A stretch of 40,830 bases of DNA from Bacteroidales bacterium UBA3290 (GTDB taxonomy: Bacteria > Bacteroidota > Bacteroidia > Bacteroidales > UBA932): the NCBI GenBank assembly GCA_002361615.1, contig DETK01000032.1:1-40830 (forward strand). The letters run 5' to 3'. Both the position numbers and the translations under genes were made by a program. The notes under the pieces were generated by a model. It was not told the origin of the DNA and did not search any database. It saw only the letters and a program-made list of their open reading frames with translations. Shown here piece after piece: positions 25,312-33,261 of this stretch (the first letter of the stretch is position 1; each line of letters starts with the position of its first letter).

Positions 25312-26616
25312 ATGCATTATATTTTCGTCATAAACGGCCGAAAAGACAAGGGTTGGATCCTGGAGGAGGTCCAGCGGCAGATCGATGCGATCCCCGGCGG
25401 TCTGGACCATCAGATCTACGTTATGCGCGGCGTAGGCGACGGAACACGCTTTGTGCGGATCTACTGCGACCTGCATCCGGCCGCCAAGGTCACATTCGTG
25501 GCCTGCGGCGGTACCGGGACCCTCAACGAAGTGGCCTCAGGCATGATCGGGTCGAAAGGCAAGAGACTGGCCGTCTTTGCAGGAGGAGCTACCAACGACT
25601 TCATCAAGTGCTTTCCCGGCCGGGATTTCAACTCCGTACAGAAGATCATTACGGGTGAAGAGCGGAGGATCGATGCCGTGAAAGTCAACGACAGCTACGC
25701 CATCAACCTGATCAACGTGGGCTTCGATGCCATGGTGGCCGCCGTAGCCAATTACATGGTTGAGGCCGGGCATACGAAGAATGCCTACAATGTGGGTATC
25801 TTCCGCTCCATCTTCTCGGCGCGCTTCAACAAGATCCGGATCGTAGCCGACGGCGAGCGGATGAACCGCCGCCGCATGCTCCTCTGTACCATCGCCAACG
25901 GCGGATGGTGTGGCGGCGAATTCCATTCTGCGCCGAACGCCGACCTCTCCGACGGTTGGTTGGAAGTCTGTCTCGCCAGACCGATGCTGCTGTTTACCTT
26001 CCTGACCGTGATGCCGATCTACAAGAAAGGGCTTCATCTGACAAACGGCTGGGCCCGGCGGGTTTTCCGCTACCGGCGGGCGCGTCATCTGGACATCATT
26101 TCCCGCGACCTGATCGACATCTGCCTGGACGGAGAGATCCTTTCAGGCCATTCGTTCAAGGTCGACGTCCTTCCCCAAGAAATCAATTTTATCGTTCCCT
26201 CTATCATTGCCATGAAAAAGCGATTTGAACCAATCATCGACAAATGCGGTGAGATCATCGATTACCTGATGTCTTCTCCGGATATTCCGAAAGACGAGAG
26301 CCTGCAGTTCAAGATCCGCCTCTCCATCGAAGAGGCGGTGGAGAACGTGGTGCGCTATGCGTATGACGGAGGTCTGGGTTGGATCGAAGTCGGTACGGAA
26401 CTCGATTCCGAAGGCGTGATGCTGACCATCCTGCTCCGGGATGCCGGCGTACCGTTCAATCCGCTCGAGATTCCCGATCCTGATGTCACCCTCTCCGTCG
26501 AAGACCGCAAGGTGGGCGGTCTGGGCATCTTCCTGTGCAAACAGATGATGGACCATATCGATTATAAATACGAGGACGGCTGCAACGTCCTGACCATGTA
26601 CAAACGCGTCGCCTGA
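25312..26616 (+). CDS. Lipid-kinase-like domain fused to an RsbW-type serine kinase
   Basis: The product has 434 aa. Residues 1 to about 297 match the diacylglycerol/lipid kinase family (DgkB/YegS): GGATNDFIK, INLINVGFDAMVA, LSDGWLEV and DGE are present. The nucleotide motif normally written GGDGT reads GGTGT at 66-70, so the conserved aspartate is Thr68. Residues 301-434 are a GHKL-fold anti-sigma-factor kinase like RsbW/SpoIIAB: N box EEAVENVVRYAY with E341 and N345, G1 box DAGVPFNP at 377-384, and GGLGIFLCKQMMD. Met301 (ATG 26212) could start a free RsbW-like protein. The kinase part would phosphorylate the downstream STAS protein; the lipid-kinase part may be catalytic or a sensor. Confidence 0.85.
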   Translation: MHYIFVINGRKDKGWILEEVQRQIDAIPGGLDHQIYVMRGVGDGTRFVRIYCDLHPAAKVTFVACGGTGTLNEVASGMIGSKGKRLAVFAGGATNDFIKCFPGRDFNSVQKIITGEERRIDAVKVNDSYAINLINVGFDAMVAAVANYMVEAGHTKNAYNVGIFRSIFSARFNKIRIVADGERMNRRRMLLCTIANGGWCGGEFHSAPNADLSDGWLEVCLARPMLLFTFLTVMPIYKKGLHLTNGWARRVFRYRRARHLDIISRDLIDICLDGEILSGHSFKVDVLPQEINFIVPSIIAMKKRFEPIIDKCGEIIDYLMSSPDIPKDESLQFKIRLSIEEAVENVVRYAYDGGLGWIEVGTELDSEGVMLTILLRDAGVPFNPLEIPDPDVTLSVEDRKVGGLGIFLCKQMMDHIDYKYEDGCNVLTMYKRVA

Positions 26617-26632
26617 GGCCGGACAGTCTGGA

Positions 26633-28540
26633 ATGTACGGACGCAGATCCATCTCCAACCGGCTCAGCCGGTATGTCGTCCTGCTGTGTGCAGGGCTCCT
26701 GCTGGTCATCACCCTGCTGGTAGGCGCCTTCTCCCGTACTCTCATCGAACGGGGTACGATCTCGTTGGCTTCCCGTGAACTGGAAGTTGTCACCAGCGAC
26801 GTCGAGCGGGTTGTCGCCGAGGTCGAGCGTGCCGTGGACAATGTGGACTGGTTTGTCCAGCAACACCGTAGTGAAGAACCGCTCATGTACCAGGCCACGC
26901 GGGAACTGGTCGAAGCCAACCCGAACATCATCGGCAGTGCCGTCGCTTTCGCTCCCGGCTATTTCCACGGCCGTCACTGGTTTGCCCCCTACACCTACAT
27001 CGACGCTCACACGAACCGGATCCAGTCCATCCAGATGGGAAACGAATCGTACGACTATCCCAATCTCGACTGGTATCGCATTCCGATGACACAGGGCCGG
27101 GCGGTATGGAGCGAACCCTACTTCGACGAAGGAGGCGGCAACCGGCGGATGGCTACCTATTCCGCGCCGATGCGGGATGAATCGGGCCGTATGTTCGGCG
27201 TCATCACTTCCGACATCTCCCTCGAATGGCTTTCGCAGAGAATGGCCGAGTCCACCCTCTTCAATGGCTCTTATGCGGTGATGATCAGTGAGCGGGGCAT
27301 GTATATCGCTCATCCCGACAGTTCCAAGATTCTCAACCAGTCGATTTTTGATGTGGCTTCGGCCATGCCTGACACGATGGGTTTGGTCATCGCCCAGAAG
27401 ATGGTCACCGGGATGAAGGGGACCGGTCGGTTCGTCGATGTCAACGGCCTGGATTCCTTTGCCGTTTACGGTCCCTTGAGCAACGGCTGGTCGGTCATGC
27501 TGGTGAGTTCCTACCTCGATACCTTCTTCAATCTCTATGTCTTCAACCTCATCATGATCGTCCTGCTGATCATCGGGCTGATAGCCATGTATTTCGGCTG
27601 CCGCCGGCTGATCCGCCGCAAGACCATGCCCATCGTGGAATTCAGCAATGCGGCCATGACCATGGCCAAGGGCAATTTCAATGCCCATATCCCCGAGGTG
27701 AAGACCCGCGATGAACTGATGACGCTGCGCAATTCGATTGAATATATGCAGCGCTCCCTCAATGAATACATCACCGAACTCAAGGCGACGACAGCCGCCA
27801 ACGAACGCTTTGAGAGCGAGCTGAATATCGCCCGCGGCATCCAGAATGCGATGCTTCCCCAGGATTTCCCCGAAGACGGACGGTTCGGTCTCCACGCAAT
27901 GGTCCAGCCCGCAAAAGAAGTGGGCGGCGACCTGTACGATTTCGTACTGGCCGGGGACGAGCTGTTCTTCCTGGTGGGCGACGTTTCCGGGAAAGGCGTG
28001 CCGGCCGCCATCTACATGGCTATCGTCCGGGCGGCCTTCCATTTCATCGGATCGCTGGGCATGCCGATCCAGGATGTGGTGCGCCAGGTGAACAACTGCC
28101 TCAATGACGGCAACAAGAACTGCTTGTTCGTCACGTTCTTTGCCGCTTGTCTACACCTTTCCACCGGCGAGCTGGAATTCTGCAATGCCGGCCACAATCC
28201 TATCGTCCAGGTCAAGCCGGACGGTTCGGCATCTTTCTTGCGTGCCAAGCCCAACCTGGCTGCGGGACTCTTCCGTGACTTCCCTTACGAAGGCGAAAAG
28301 TTGCACCTGGAACCCGGTTCGCGCCTGATTCTCTACAGCGACGGCGTAACGGAAGCCGAGCGCGCCGACACGACCCAGTTCGGTGAGGACAGGCTCCTGG
28401 AATGGGCCGGCCATCTGCTTCCCGGGGTCTCGGCCAGTGCCGCGACGCTCGACCTTTACTCCCGGGTGAAGAGTTTCACCCAGGGATCCGAACAGAACGA
28501 TGACATCACGATCCTGTCGCTTCAATATGGAAAACAATAA
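26633..28540 (+). CDS. Membrane sensor PP2C phosphatase (SpoIIE/RsbU type)
   Basis: The product has 635 aa. Transmembrane segment 1 is at about 13-35. An extracytoplasmic sensor domain (about 36-298) of dCache type follows, with WYRIPMTQGRAVWSEPYFDEGGG and APMRDESGRMFGVITSDISLEWL. Transmembrane segment 2 is at about 302-322 and a HAMP-like linker at 323-380. After a short coiled coil (ELNIARGIQNAMLP) comes the SpoIIE/PP2C domain: GGDLYDF at 431-437, VGDVSGKG at 448-455, NAGHNP, YSDGVTEA and the closing NDDITIL. The metal-binding aspartates are present. It should remove phosphate from the STAS protein in response to a periplasmic ligand. It follows the kinase fusion by 16 bases. Confidence 0.92.
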   Translation: MYGRRSISNRLSRYVVLLCAGLLLVITLLVGAFSRTLIERGTISLASRELEVVTSDVERVVAEVERAVDNVDWFVQQHRSEEPLMYQATRELVEANPNIIGSAVAFAPGYFHGRHWFAPYTYIDAHTNRIQSIQMGNESYDYPNLDWYRIPMTQGRAVWSEPYFDEGGGNRRMATYSAPMRDESGRMFGVITSDISLEWLSQRMAESTLFNGSYAVMISERGMYIAHPDSSKILNQSIFDVASAMPDTMGLVIAQKMVTGMKGTGRFVDVNGLDSFAVYGPLSNGWSVMLVSSYLDTFFNLYVFNLIMIVLLIIGLIAMYFGCRRLIRRKTMPIVEFSNAAMTMAKGNFNAHIPEVKTRDELMTLRNSIEYMQRSLNEYITELKATTAANERFESELNIARGIQNAMLPQDFPEDGRFGLHAMVQPAKEVGGDLYDFVLAGDELFFLVGDVSGKGVPAAIYMAIVRAAFHFIGSLGMPIQDVVRQVNNCLNDGNKNCLFVTFFAACLHLSTGELEFCNAGHNPIVQVKPDGSASFLRAKPNLAAGLFRDFPYEGEKLHLEPGSRLILYSDGVTEAERADTTQFGEDRLLEWAGHLLPGVSASAATLDLYSRVKSFTQGSEQNDDITILSLQYGKQ

Positions 28541-28558
28541 TAAATCAAGCATACAAAA

Positions 28559-28861
28559 ATGAACGTAACCATTACCGAAGAAGGCAATAAGGCGCTCGTA
28601 AGCCTCGAAGGACGCCTCGACACCACCAATGCCGACCAGTTCATGAAAGACATCACCCCGCTGATGAACGGGACCCATGAGGAGATCGACATGGACTGCA
28701 CCAATATGGAGTACACCAGCAGCCAGGGACTGCGTATGTTCCTGATGCTGCAGAAGAACGTTTCCGCTCGCGGCGCAAAGCTCGTGCTGCGCAACATGAA
28801 GCCGCATGTGAAAGAAGTGTTCGACATCACGGGCTTCTCGCACATCATCTCCATCCTGTAG
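28559..28861 (+). CDS. STAS-domain anti-sigma-factor antagonist (RsbV/SpoIIAA type)
   Basis: This 100-aa single STAS domain ends the partner-switching cluster. The sequence follows the fold: VTITEEGNKALVSLEGRLDTTNADQF, EEIDMDCTNMEYTSSQGLRMFLMLQK, LVLRNMKPHVKEVFDITGF. The phosphorylatable serine corresponds to Ser55 in TSSQGLR by comparison with SpoIIAA/RsbV, with Ser54 next to it. In the known model, the unphosphorylated form binds the kinase and frees its other partner. It lies 18 bases after the phosphatase gene and is followed by a hairpin terminator. Confidence 0.92.
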   Translation: MNVTITEEGNKALVSLEGRLDTTNADQFMKDITPLMNGTHEEIDMDCTNMEYTSSQGLRMFLMLQKNVSARGAKLVLRNMKPHVKEVFDITGFSHIISIL

Positions 28862-28900
28862 CTGCTCCGGCGGCGGGCTGTTGATAATTGGTGGACAACT

Positions 28901-28925
28901 TGCCTCGAAGAGGCATGGTTTTTTT
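28901..28925 (+). terminator. Intrinsic terminator after the partner-switch operon
   Basis: TGCCTC (28901-28906) and GAGGCA (28910-28915) pair around GAA, and a T7 run at 28919-28925 follows after TGG. It ends the operon that finishes with the STAS gene. Confidence 0.65.
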
Positions 28926-28937
28926 GCGGGCATGGCG

Positions 28938-28945
28938 TATCTTTG
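28938..28945 (+). promoter_or_regulatory. -7 box TATCTTTG for the nucleobase permease
   Basis: TATCTTTG matches TAnnTTTG and lies 16 bases before the permease ATG. The nearest TTTG (28923-28926) is only 11 bases away, too close to be a standard -33 box. Confidence 0.6.
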
Positions 28946-28961
28946 TAAAAAATCTGCTACT

Positions 28962-30350
28962 ATGTCCAACCCCCAAAACCAAGCTATCTACGACGCCCGT
29001 AAGCTGGGTAAGCCCAGGATGACGCTCCTCGGATTGCAGCACTTGTTCGCAATGTTCGGAGCGACTGTCCTCGTCCCGGTCATTACAGGGTTGTCGGTCT
29101 CGGCAACCCTTCTTTTTGCCGGACTGGGAACCCTGATCTTCCACCTGTTGACCAAAATGAAGGTCCCCGCATTCCTCGGATCTTCCTTCGCATTCCTCGG
29201 AGGCTACGCTGCCGTCACGCAGATGGGTGCCGACCGGGGCCTCTCGCTGGCCGAATCGCTGCCCTATGCCTGCATCGGTGTCGCCTGTGCCGGTCTGATG
29301 TATTTCATCCTGGCCGGCCTGTTCGCCGCCTTCGGCACGAAGAAAGTCATGCGCTTCTTCCCGCCCGTGGTCACGGGCCCGATCATCATCGCCATCGGTC
29401 TGACACTTTCGGGTTCCGCCATCAGCAACTGCAGCACCAACTGGTGGATCGCCCTGCTGGCCATCGCCATCATCGTCGTGTGCAACATCTGGGGCAAGGG
29501 TATGATCCGGATCGTGCCGATCCTGCTCGGCGTGCTGGGCTCTTACATCGTAGCCGCCTGCTGCGGTCTGTGTGATTTCAGCGGCGTGAAGGAAGCAGCC
29601 TGGCTCGGCCTTCCGTTCAAGATGCAGGACACGGCCTTCGCAGTCTTCAAGTCGCCCGACTGGGGTCTGGTCGTGGCCGCCATCATCGCCATCCTCCCGA
29701 TTTCGCTGGCTACGATGGTCGAGCATATCGGCGACATGTGCGCCATCTCCTCGACCACGGGCGAAAACTATCTGGAGCATCCGGGTCTGCACCGTACCCT
29801 TATGGGCGACGGTCTGGCCACCATCCTGGCTTCGATCTTCGGCGCTCCGGCCAATACGACTTACGGTGAAAATACCGGTGTGCTCAACCTCACCCGCGTG
29901 TTTGACCCGCGTGTGATTCGCATTGCGGCCGTCTTCGCCATCATCCTGAGCTTCTGCCCGAAGTTCGCCGCGCTGATCGGTGCCATGCCCGCCTCCTCCA
30001 TCGGCGGCGTGAGCCTGGTCCTCTACGGTATGATCTCTGCCGTGGGCGTGCGCAATCTCGTGGACAACAAAGTCGATCTGACCATCTCCCGCAACCTCAT
30101 CATCGCGGCCCTCATCCTGGTGCTGGCCATCGGCATCAAGTACGGCGCGAACGATTCCATCTCCATCGGCTTCACTTCGCTCAGCGGTCTGGCCGTCGCA
30201 GCACTGGTGGGCATCATCCTCAACGCCATCCTCCCGGGCAAGGACTATGAATTCGGTTCCAGCCTCCGCGGTGACATCACCGTCAACCTGGGCGGATCCA
30301 CCCGCAATCCCAACTGGCGTGAGGAACACCCCGAAGAAGCCAAACTGTAA
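28962..30350 (+). CDS. NCS2 uracil/xanthine-type nucleobase permease
   Basis: This is a nucleobase:cation symporter-2 protein of the UraA/UapA type, 462 aa with about 14 membrane segments. Visible signatures are LLGLQHLFAMFGATVLVPVITGLS at the start, the short-helix region VPAFLGSSFAFLGG, and the substrate-binding region ISLATMVEHIGD with its glutamate. The NAT-type motif region FGAPANTTYGENTGVLNLTRV follows. Uracil is the most likely substrate by pattern (ENTG), but xanthine cannot be excluded. ATG 28962 is chosen because it is downstream of the promoter and begins the family sequence; the open frame further upstream overlaps the terminator. It heads a three-gene nucleobase-uptake group. Confidence 0.9.
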   Translation: MSNPQNQAIYDARKLGKPRMTLLGLQHLFAMFGATVLVPVITGLSVSATLLFAGLGTLIFHLLTKMKVPAFLGSSFAFLGGYAAVTQMGADRGLSLAESLPYACIGVACAGLMYFILAGLFAAFGTKKVMRFFPPVVTGPIIIAIGLTLSGSAISNCSTNWWIALLAIAIIVVCNIWGKGMIRIVPILLGVLGSYIVAACCGLCDFSGVKEAAWLGLPFKMQDTAFAVFKSPDWGLVVAAIIAILPISLATMVEHIGDMCAISSTTGENYLEHPGLHRTLMGDGLATILASIFGAPANTTYGENTGVLNLTRVFDPRVIRIAAVFAIILSFCPKFAALIGAMPASSIGGVSLVLYGMISAVGVRNLVDNKVDLTISRNLIIAALILVLAIGIKYGANDSISIGFTSLSGLAVAALVGIILNAILPGKDYEFGSSLRGDITVNLGGSTRNPNWREEHPEEAKL

Positions 30351-30382
30351 TTCCTGCCATTTATTAATCTAAACATAACCTT

Positions 30383-31072
30383 ATGACGACCATGAAAAAG
30401 AAACTCTTTTTCGCACTGGTGCTCAGCACTGCTTTTTTCGCGACGGCCAGCGCACAGACCAATCTGCAGGCCTTCTATGATTTCGGCCGTAAACAGATCA
30501 CCACGACCCTCGAAGGCTTCTACAATGACAACTGGGGCAACACGTTCTTCTTCGTCGACTACGACTATCCCCTGGAAAGGACGGCGGAAAGAAAATTCCC
30601 GGCCGGAACTTATTTTGAACTGGCACGCTGCCTCAATTTCTGGCAGAACAGCGCGCTCGCTCCGCTCAGCTTCCAGGTGGAATACAACGGCGGTGTGTAC
30701 AATAAATACGGCATCAACCACGCCTTCCTGACCGGTGTGGATTGGTTCCTTCACAGCGCCGACTTCAAGAATACACTCAATTTCAAGCTTCTTTACAAAT
30801 ACATCGTGGGCGTCGACCAGAAAGTTCCCATGCAGTTCACAACGGTCTGGGGCTGCCAGGACCTGTTCGGCGCTCCGGGCCTCCGCTTCTCCGGCTTCCT
30901 GGATATCTGGAATGAGTACAACAAGATGATCGTGCTTTCCGAGCCCCAGATCTGGTACAGCTTCGGAACCGAGCACTTCAACCTCGGCGGCGAGGTGGAA
31001 CTCAGCTATAACTTCGGCGGCATGTCCGGCTTCCACTGCCTGCCCTGCCTCGGTATGAAATGGGTTTTCTAA
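30383..31072 (+). CDS. DUF5020 Tsx-like outer-membrane protein
   Basis: The 229-aa secreted protein has a signal peptide (MKKKLFFALVLSTAFFATASAQ, reachable from ATG 30383 or ATG 30392). The mature part is rich in alternating aromatic strands (QAFYDFGRKQITTTLEGFYNDNWGNTFFFVDYDY, FSGFLDIWNEY, FNLGGEVELSYNFG) and ends in Phe, as expected of a small outer-membrane barrel. It fits DUF5020, which is related to the nucleoside-specific channel Tsx. Its place between two nucleobase permease genes (32 bases after one and 31 before the other) supports passage of nucleosides or bases across the outer membrane. Confidence 0.83.
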   Translation: MTTMKKKLFFALVLSTAFFATASAQTNLQAFYDFGRKQITTTLEGFYNDNWGNTFFFVDYDYPLERTAERKFPAGTYFELARCLNFWQNSALAPLSFQVEYNGGVYNKYGINHAFLTGVDWFLHSADFKNTLNFKLLYKYIVGVDQKVPMQFTTVWGCQDLFGAPGLRFSGFLDIWNEYNKMIVLSEPQIWYSFGTEHFNLGGEVELSYNFGGMSGFHCLPCLGMKWVF

Positions 31073-31103
31073 ACCGTTCTGACCATCACAACTTTACGAT
31101 ACT

Positions 31104-32426
31104 ATGAGCAATTTCCTTTCGAAAGCTTTCGGCTTCGACGCGACGAAACACACGGTGCGCACCGAGCTTGTGGCGGGTCTGACGACGTTCCTGACGATGG
31201 CCTACATCCTGGCCGTCAACCCGAACATCTTCAGTGCCCTGCCGGGTATGCCTGCGGGCAGCGTCTTTACGGCGACGGCCCTGGCCGCCATCATCTCTAC
31301 GCTGGTGATGGCCTTCTGGGCGAAGAAACCTTTCGCGCTGGCGCCGGGCATGGGCCTGAACGCCTTCTTCGTGTTCACGGTCTGCCTGACGATGGGCCAC
31401 TCCTGGCAGTTCGCCCTGACGGCCGTCCTGATTGAGGGTATCATCTTCGTCGTCCTCACACTGACGAAAGTCCGTACCTGGATTCTCAACGCGATTCCGC
31501 TCTCGCTCAAACACGCCATCGGCGCCGGTATCGGCCTGTTCATCGCCTTCATCGGTCTGCAGAACGCCGGCCTGATCGTGAACAACGATTCCACGCTGGT
31601 CGCCCTGGGCGACGTTTGCCACGGCACCGGTCTGCTGGCGGTCATCGGTCTGGTGATCTCCTGCACGCTGGTCATGCTCCACGTCCGCGGTGGTATCCTG
31701 ATCGGTATCCTGGTCACGGCCATCATCGGCCTGTTCATCAAGGACCCGGCAACGGGTGAAGCTATCACGCACTTCACGGGCGTGGTTTCCCTGCCGGATT
31801 CCGTCGCACCGATCGCATTCCAGTTCCAGTGGAGTGAGATCTTCACCTGGGATATGCTGGCCGTCGTCTTCACCTTCCTGTTCATCGATATGTTCGATAC
31901 GATGGGTACGGTGATCGGCGTTTCGCAGAAAGCCGGCTTCGTGGATGAGAAGGGCAATATCCAGGATGCCGAGAAGGTGTTCCTGGCCGACTCCATCGGT
32001 ACGATTGCCGGTGCCTGCCTCGGTACCTCCACGACTACGACCTATGTCGAGAGTTCCGCCGGTGTCGGCGCGGGCGGCCGCACGGGCCTGACGGCCTTCT
32101 CCGTGGCTGTGCTCTTCGCCGTTGCGTTGTTCTTCTCTCCGATTTTCCTGGGCATCCCGGGCGCCGCTACGGCTCCCGCCCTGATCATCGTCGGTATGAT
32201 GATGATGAACCCGGTCCGCGAAATCGACTGGTCCAACTACCGCGAAGCCATCCCGGCCTTCCTGACGCTGATCCTCATGCCGCTGGCCTACAGCATCTCC
32301 GACGGTATCCTCATCGGTGTGATCTCCTACGTGGTCCTCTATGCCCTCACCGGCAAGGCCAAGCAGATCACTCCGACGATGTGGGTCCTCGCCGTCCTGT
32401 TCATCCTGCGGTATATCTTCATATAG
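31104..32426 (+). CDS. AzgA/PbuG-type guanine-hypoxanthine/adenine permease
   Basis: This 440-aa NCS2-type permease of the AzgA/PbuG (COG2252) subgroup imports purine bases at the inner membrane. Markers are ELVAGLTTFLTMAYILAVNPNIF at the N terminus, ALAPGMGLNAFFVFTVCL, LSLKHAIGAGIGLFIAFIGLQNAG, the segment FTFLFIDMFDTMGTVIGV and TSTTTTYVESSAGVGAGGRTGL. Hypoxanthine/guanine or adenine cannot be told apart here. It is the last gene of the uptake group and is followed by a strong terminator hairpin. Confidence 0.93.
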   Translation: MSNFLSKAFGFDATKHTVRTELVAGLTTFLTMAYILAVNPNIFSALPGMPAGSVFTATALAAIISTLVMAFWAKKPFALAPGMGLNAFFVFTVCLTMGHSWQFALTAVLIEGIIFVVLTLTKVRTWILNAIPLSLKHAIGAGIGLFIAFIGLQNAGLIVNNDSTLVALGDVCHGTGLLAVIGLVISCTLVMLHVRGGILIGILVTAIIGLFIKDPATGEAITHFTGVVSLPDSVAPIAFQFQWSEIFTWDMLAVVFTFLFIDMFDTMGTVIGVSQKAGFVDEKGNIQDAEKVFLADSIGTIAGACLGTSTTTTYVESSAGVGAGGRTGLTAFSVAVLFAVALFFSPIFLGIPGAATAPALIIVGMMMMNPVREIDWSNYREAIPAFLTLILMPLAYSISDGILIGVISYVVLYALTGKAKQITPTMWVLAVLFILRYIFI

Positions 32427-32455
32427 CGCTCTCCGGGAACGAAACCCCGCGAATT

Positions 32456-32497
32456 TGTGCCCCGAAATGGCTTTTCCGCCGTTCGGGGCACATTTTT
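32456..32497 (+). terminator. Intrinsic terminator after the purine permease
   Basis: TGTGCCCCGAA (32456-32466) and TTCGGGGCACA (32482-32492) form a perfect 11-bp stem with a 15-base loop, followed by TTTTT. It ends the permease transcript. Confidence 0.75.
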
Positions 32498-32526
32498 GCC
32501 CTTTTCCGTGCCCGGCCCTTTGTCTT

Positions 32527-32554
32527 GCGGGCCTCTCCTGCGCGCGGCAGAACC
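32527..32554. repeat. 28-bp direct repeat, copy 1
   Basis: The unit begins GCGGGCCTCTCC and ends CGCGCGGCAGAACC. It matches 33234-33261 at 26 of 28 positions. The two copies bracket the small lipoprotein gene. Confidence 0.75.
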
Positions 32555-32558
32555 TTTT

Positions 32559-32583
32559 TATTCCCGGCGCAAGGCCGGAAATA
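32559..32583. other. Second hairpin in the 32427-32714 gap
   Basis: TATTCCCGGC (32559-32568) pairs with GCCGGAAATA (32574-32583) around a five-base loop with one mismatch, flanked by T-rich and A-rich tracts. It may be a further, bidirectional terminator. The rest of the 288-base gap holds the first terminator, a 28-bp repeat copy and the promoter at its right end. Confidence 0.5.
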
Positions 32584-32665
32584 AAAGAACCTGCCGCTCC
32601 ACCAGGCCGGCGCCCGGCCCGCCTCGCAATCCCTCGAACATCATCTCCGCCCGCGGCTGAACCAT

Positions 32666-32696
32666 TTTGGGAAGAATTCAAAAATGCCTATCTTTA
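32666..32696 (+). promoter_or_regulatory. Promoter TTTG-N19-TATCTTTA
   Basis: TTTG at 32666-32669 and TATCTTTA at 32689-32696 have 19 bases between them. The -7 box differs from TAnnTTTG only in its last base. The lipoprotein ATG is 18 bases further on. Confidence 0.7.
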
Positions 32697-32714
32697 CAAA
32701 TCAGACGGACAATC

Positions 32715-33206
32715 ATGAAAAGGTATACCATCTTGTTGCTGTTAGGCATTCTGTGTCTTTCCTGCCGTCCTCGGGCCACGTCCAATAATGAGGAGGGTCC
32801 GCAGAATATTTTCTTGCGACAGGATGTACAAGATACACTGATCTCTTTTCTTGAAAACCGGAAGTTTGTCGAGGAAGAGATCTCCTTTGATTATCTTGAG
32901 ATATGTTTCAGCAAGACACAGGAAGACACGCTTCTCCGTTTCCTTCTTTCGGATGATGTGGCGTTCACTGTGGATAGTACGCCTGTGGGATCTTTACATT
33001 ACCACGATTGTGAAGTCACGCTGGTATTCCACGGTGGAATCAATACGATCGATTGTGTAAATGACTCGCTCTTCGACAAGAGACGCTATGATTCCCTTCT
33101 TCTTTCTAACAGCGAGATTGATATCGTCCACGGGATTATGCGTCTCTATAATTATTCGTCGCTCAGTCATTTGGAGTTAATTGACGAACATCGCTATAAT
33201 CTGTAG
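32715..33206 (+). CDS. Small lipoprotein, function unknown
   Basis: The 163-aa product has a lipoprotein signal (MKRYTILLLLGILCLSC, Cys17). The mature part is polar, with FLENRKFVEEEISFDYLEICFSKTQEDTLLRFLLS and later HDCEVTLVFHGGINTIDCVNDSLFDKRRYDSLLLS. I recognise no domain. Base composition is visibly more AT-rich than the flanking operons, and the gene is bracketed by two copies of a 28-bp repeat, so recent acquisition is possible. It has a well-formed promoter of its own. Confidence 0.75.
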   Translation: MKRYTILLLLGILCLSCRPRATSNNEEGPQNIFLRQDVQDTLISFLENRKFVEEEISFDYLEICFSKTQEDTLLRFLLSDDVAFTVDSTPVGSLHYHDCEVTLVFHGGINTIDCVNDSLFDKRRYDSLLLSNSEIDIVHGIMRLYNYSSLSHLELIDEHRYNL

Positions 33207-33233
33207 CGTTATCCCAGAAACCCCTTCTGTCCG

Positions 33234-33261
33234 GCGGGCCTCTCCCTCGCGCGGCAGAACC
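33234..33261. repeat. 28-bp direct repeat, copy 2
   Basis: This is the near-identical copy of 32527-32554, with two mismatches in the middle. Its right end overlaps the first CCACAGAATG box by two bases. Confidence 0.75.

Noticed and set aside
22723..25476. Antisense open frame of 917 codons across the alarmone genes
   Set aside because: The plus-strand proteins keep catalytic motifs of known families; the antisense product does not resemble any.
28881..28900. TTGATAATTGG and GGACAACTT, slightly like DnaA-box sequences
   Set aside because: Neither matches TTATCCACA closely, no cluster of boxes is present, and the region is a terminator-promoter spacer.
28862..28961. Possible purine or other riboswitch before the nucleobase permease
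   Set aside because: The leader after the -7 box is only about ten bases; there is no room for an aptamer.
30351..31103. Search for promoters between the uptake genes
   Set aside because: The gaps around the DUF5020 gene contain no TAnnTTTG box, so the three genes are treated as one transcript.
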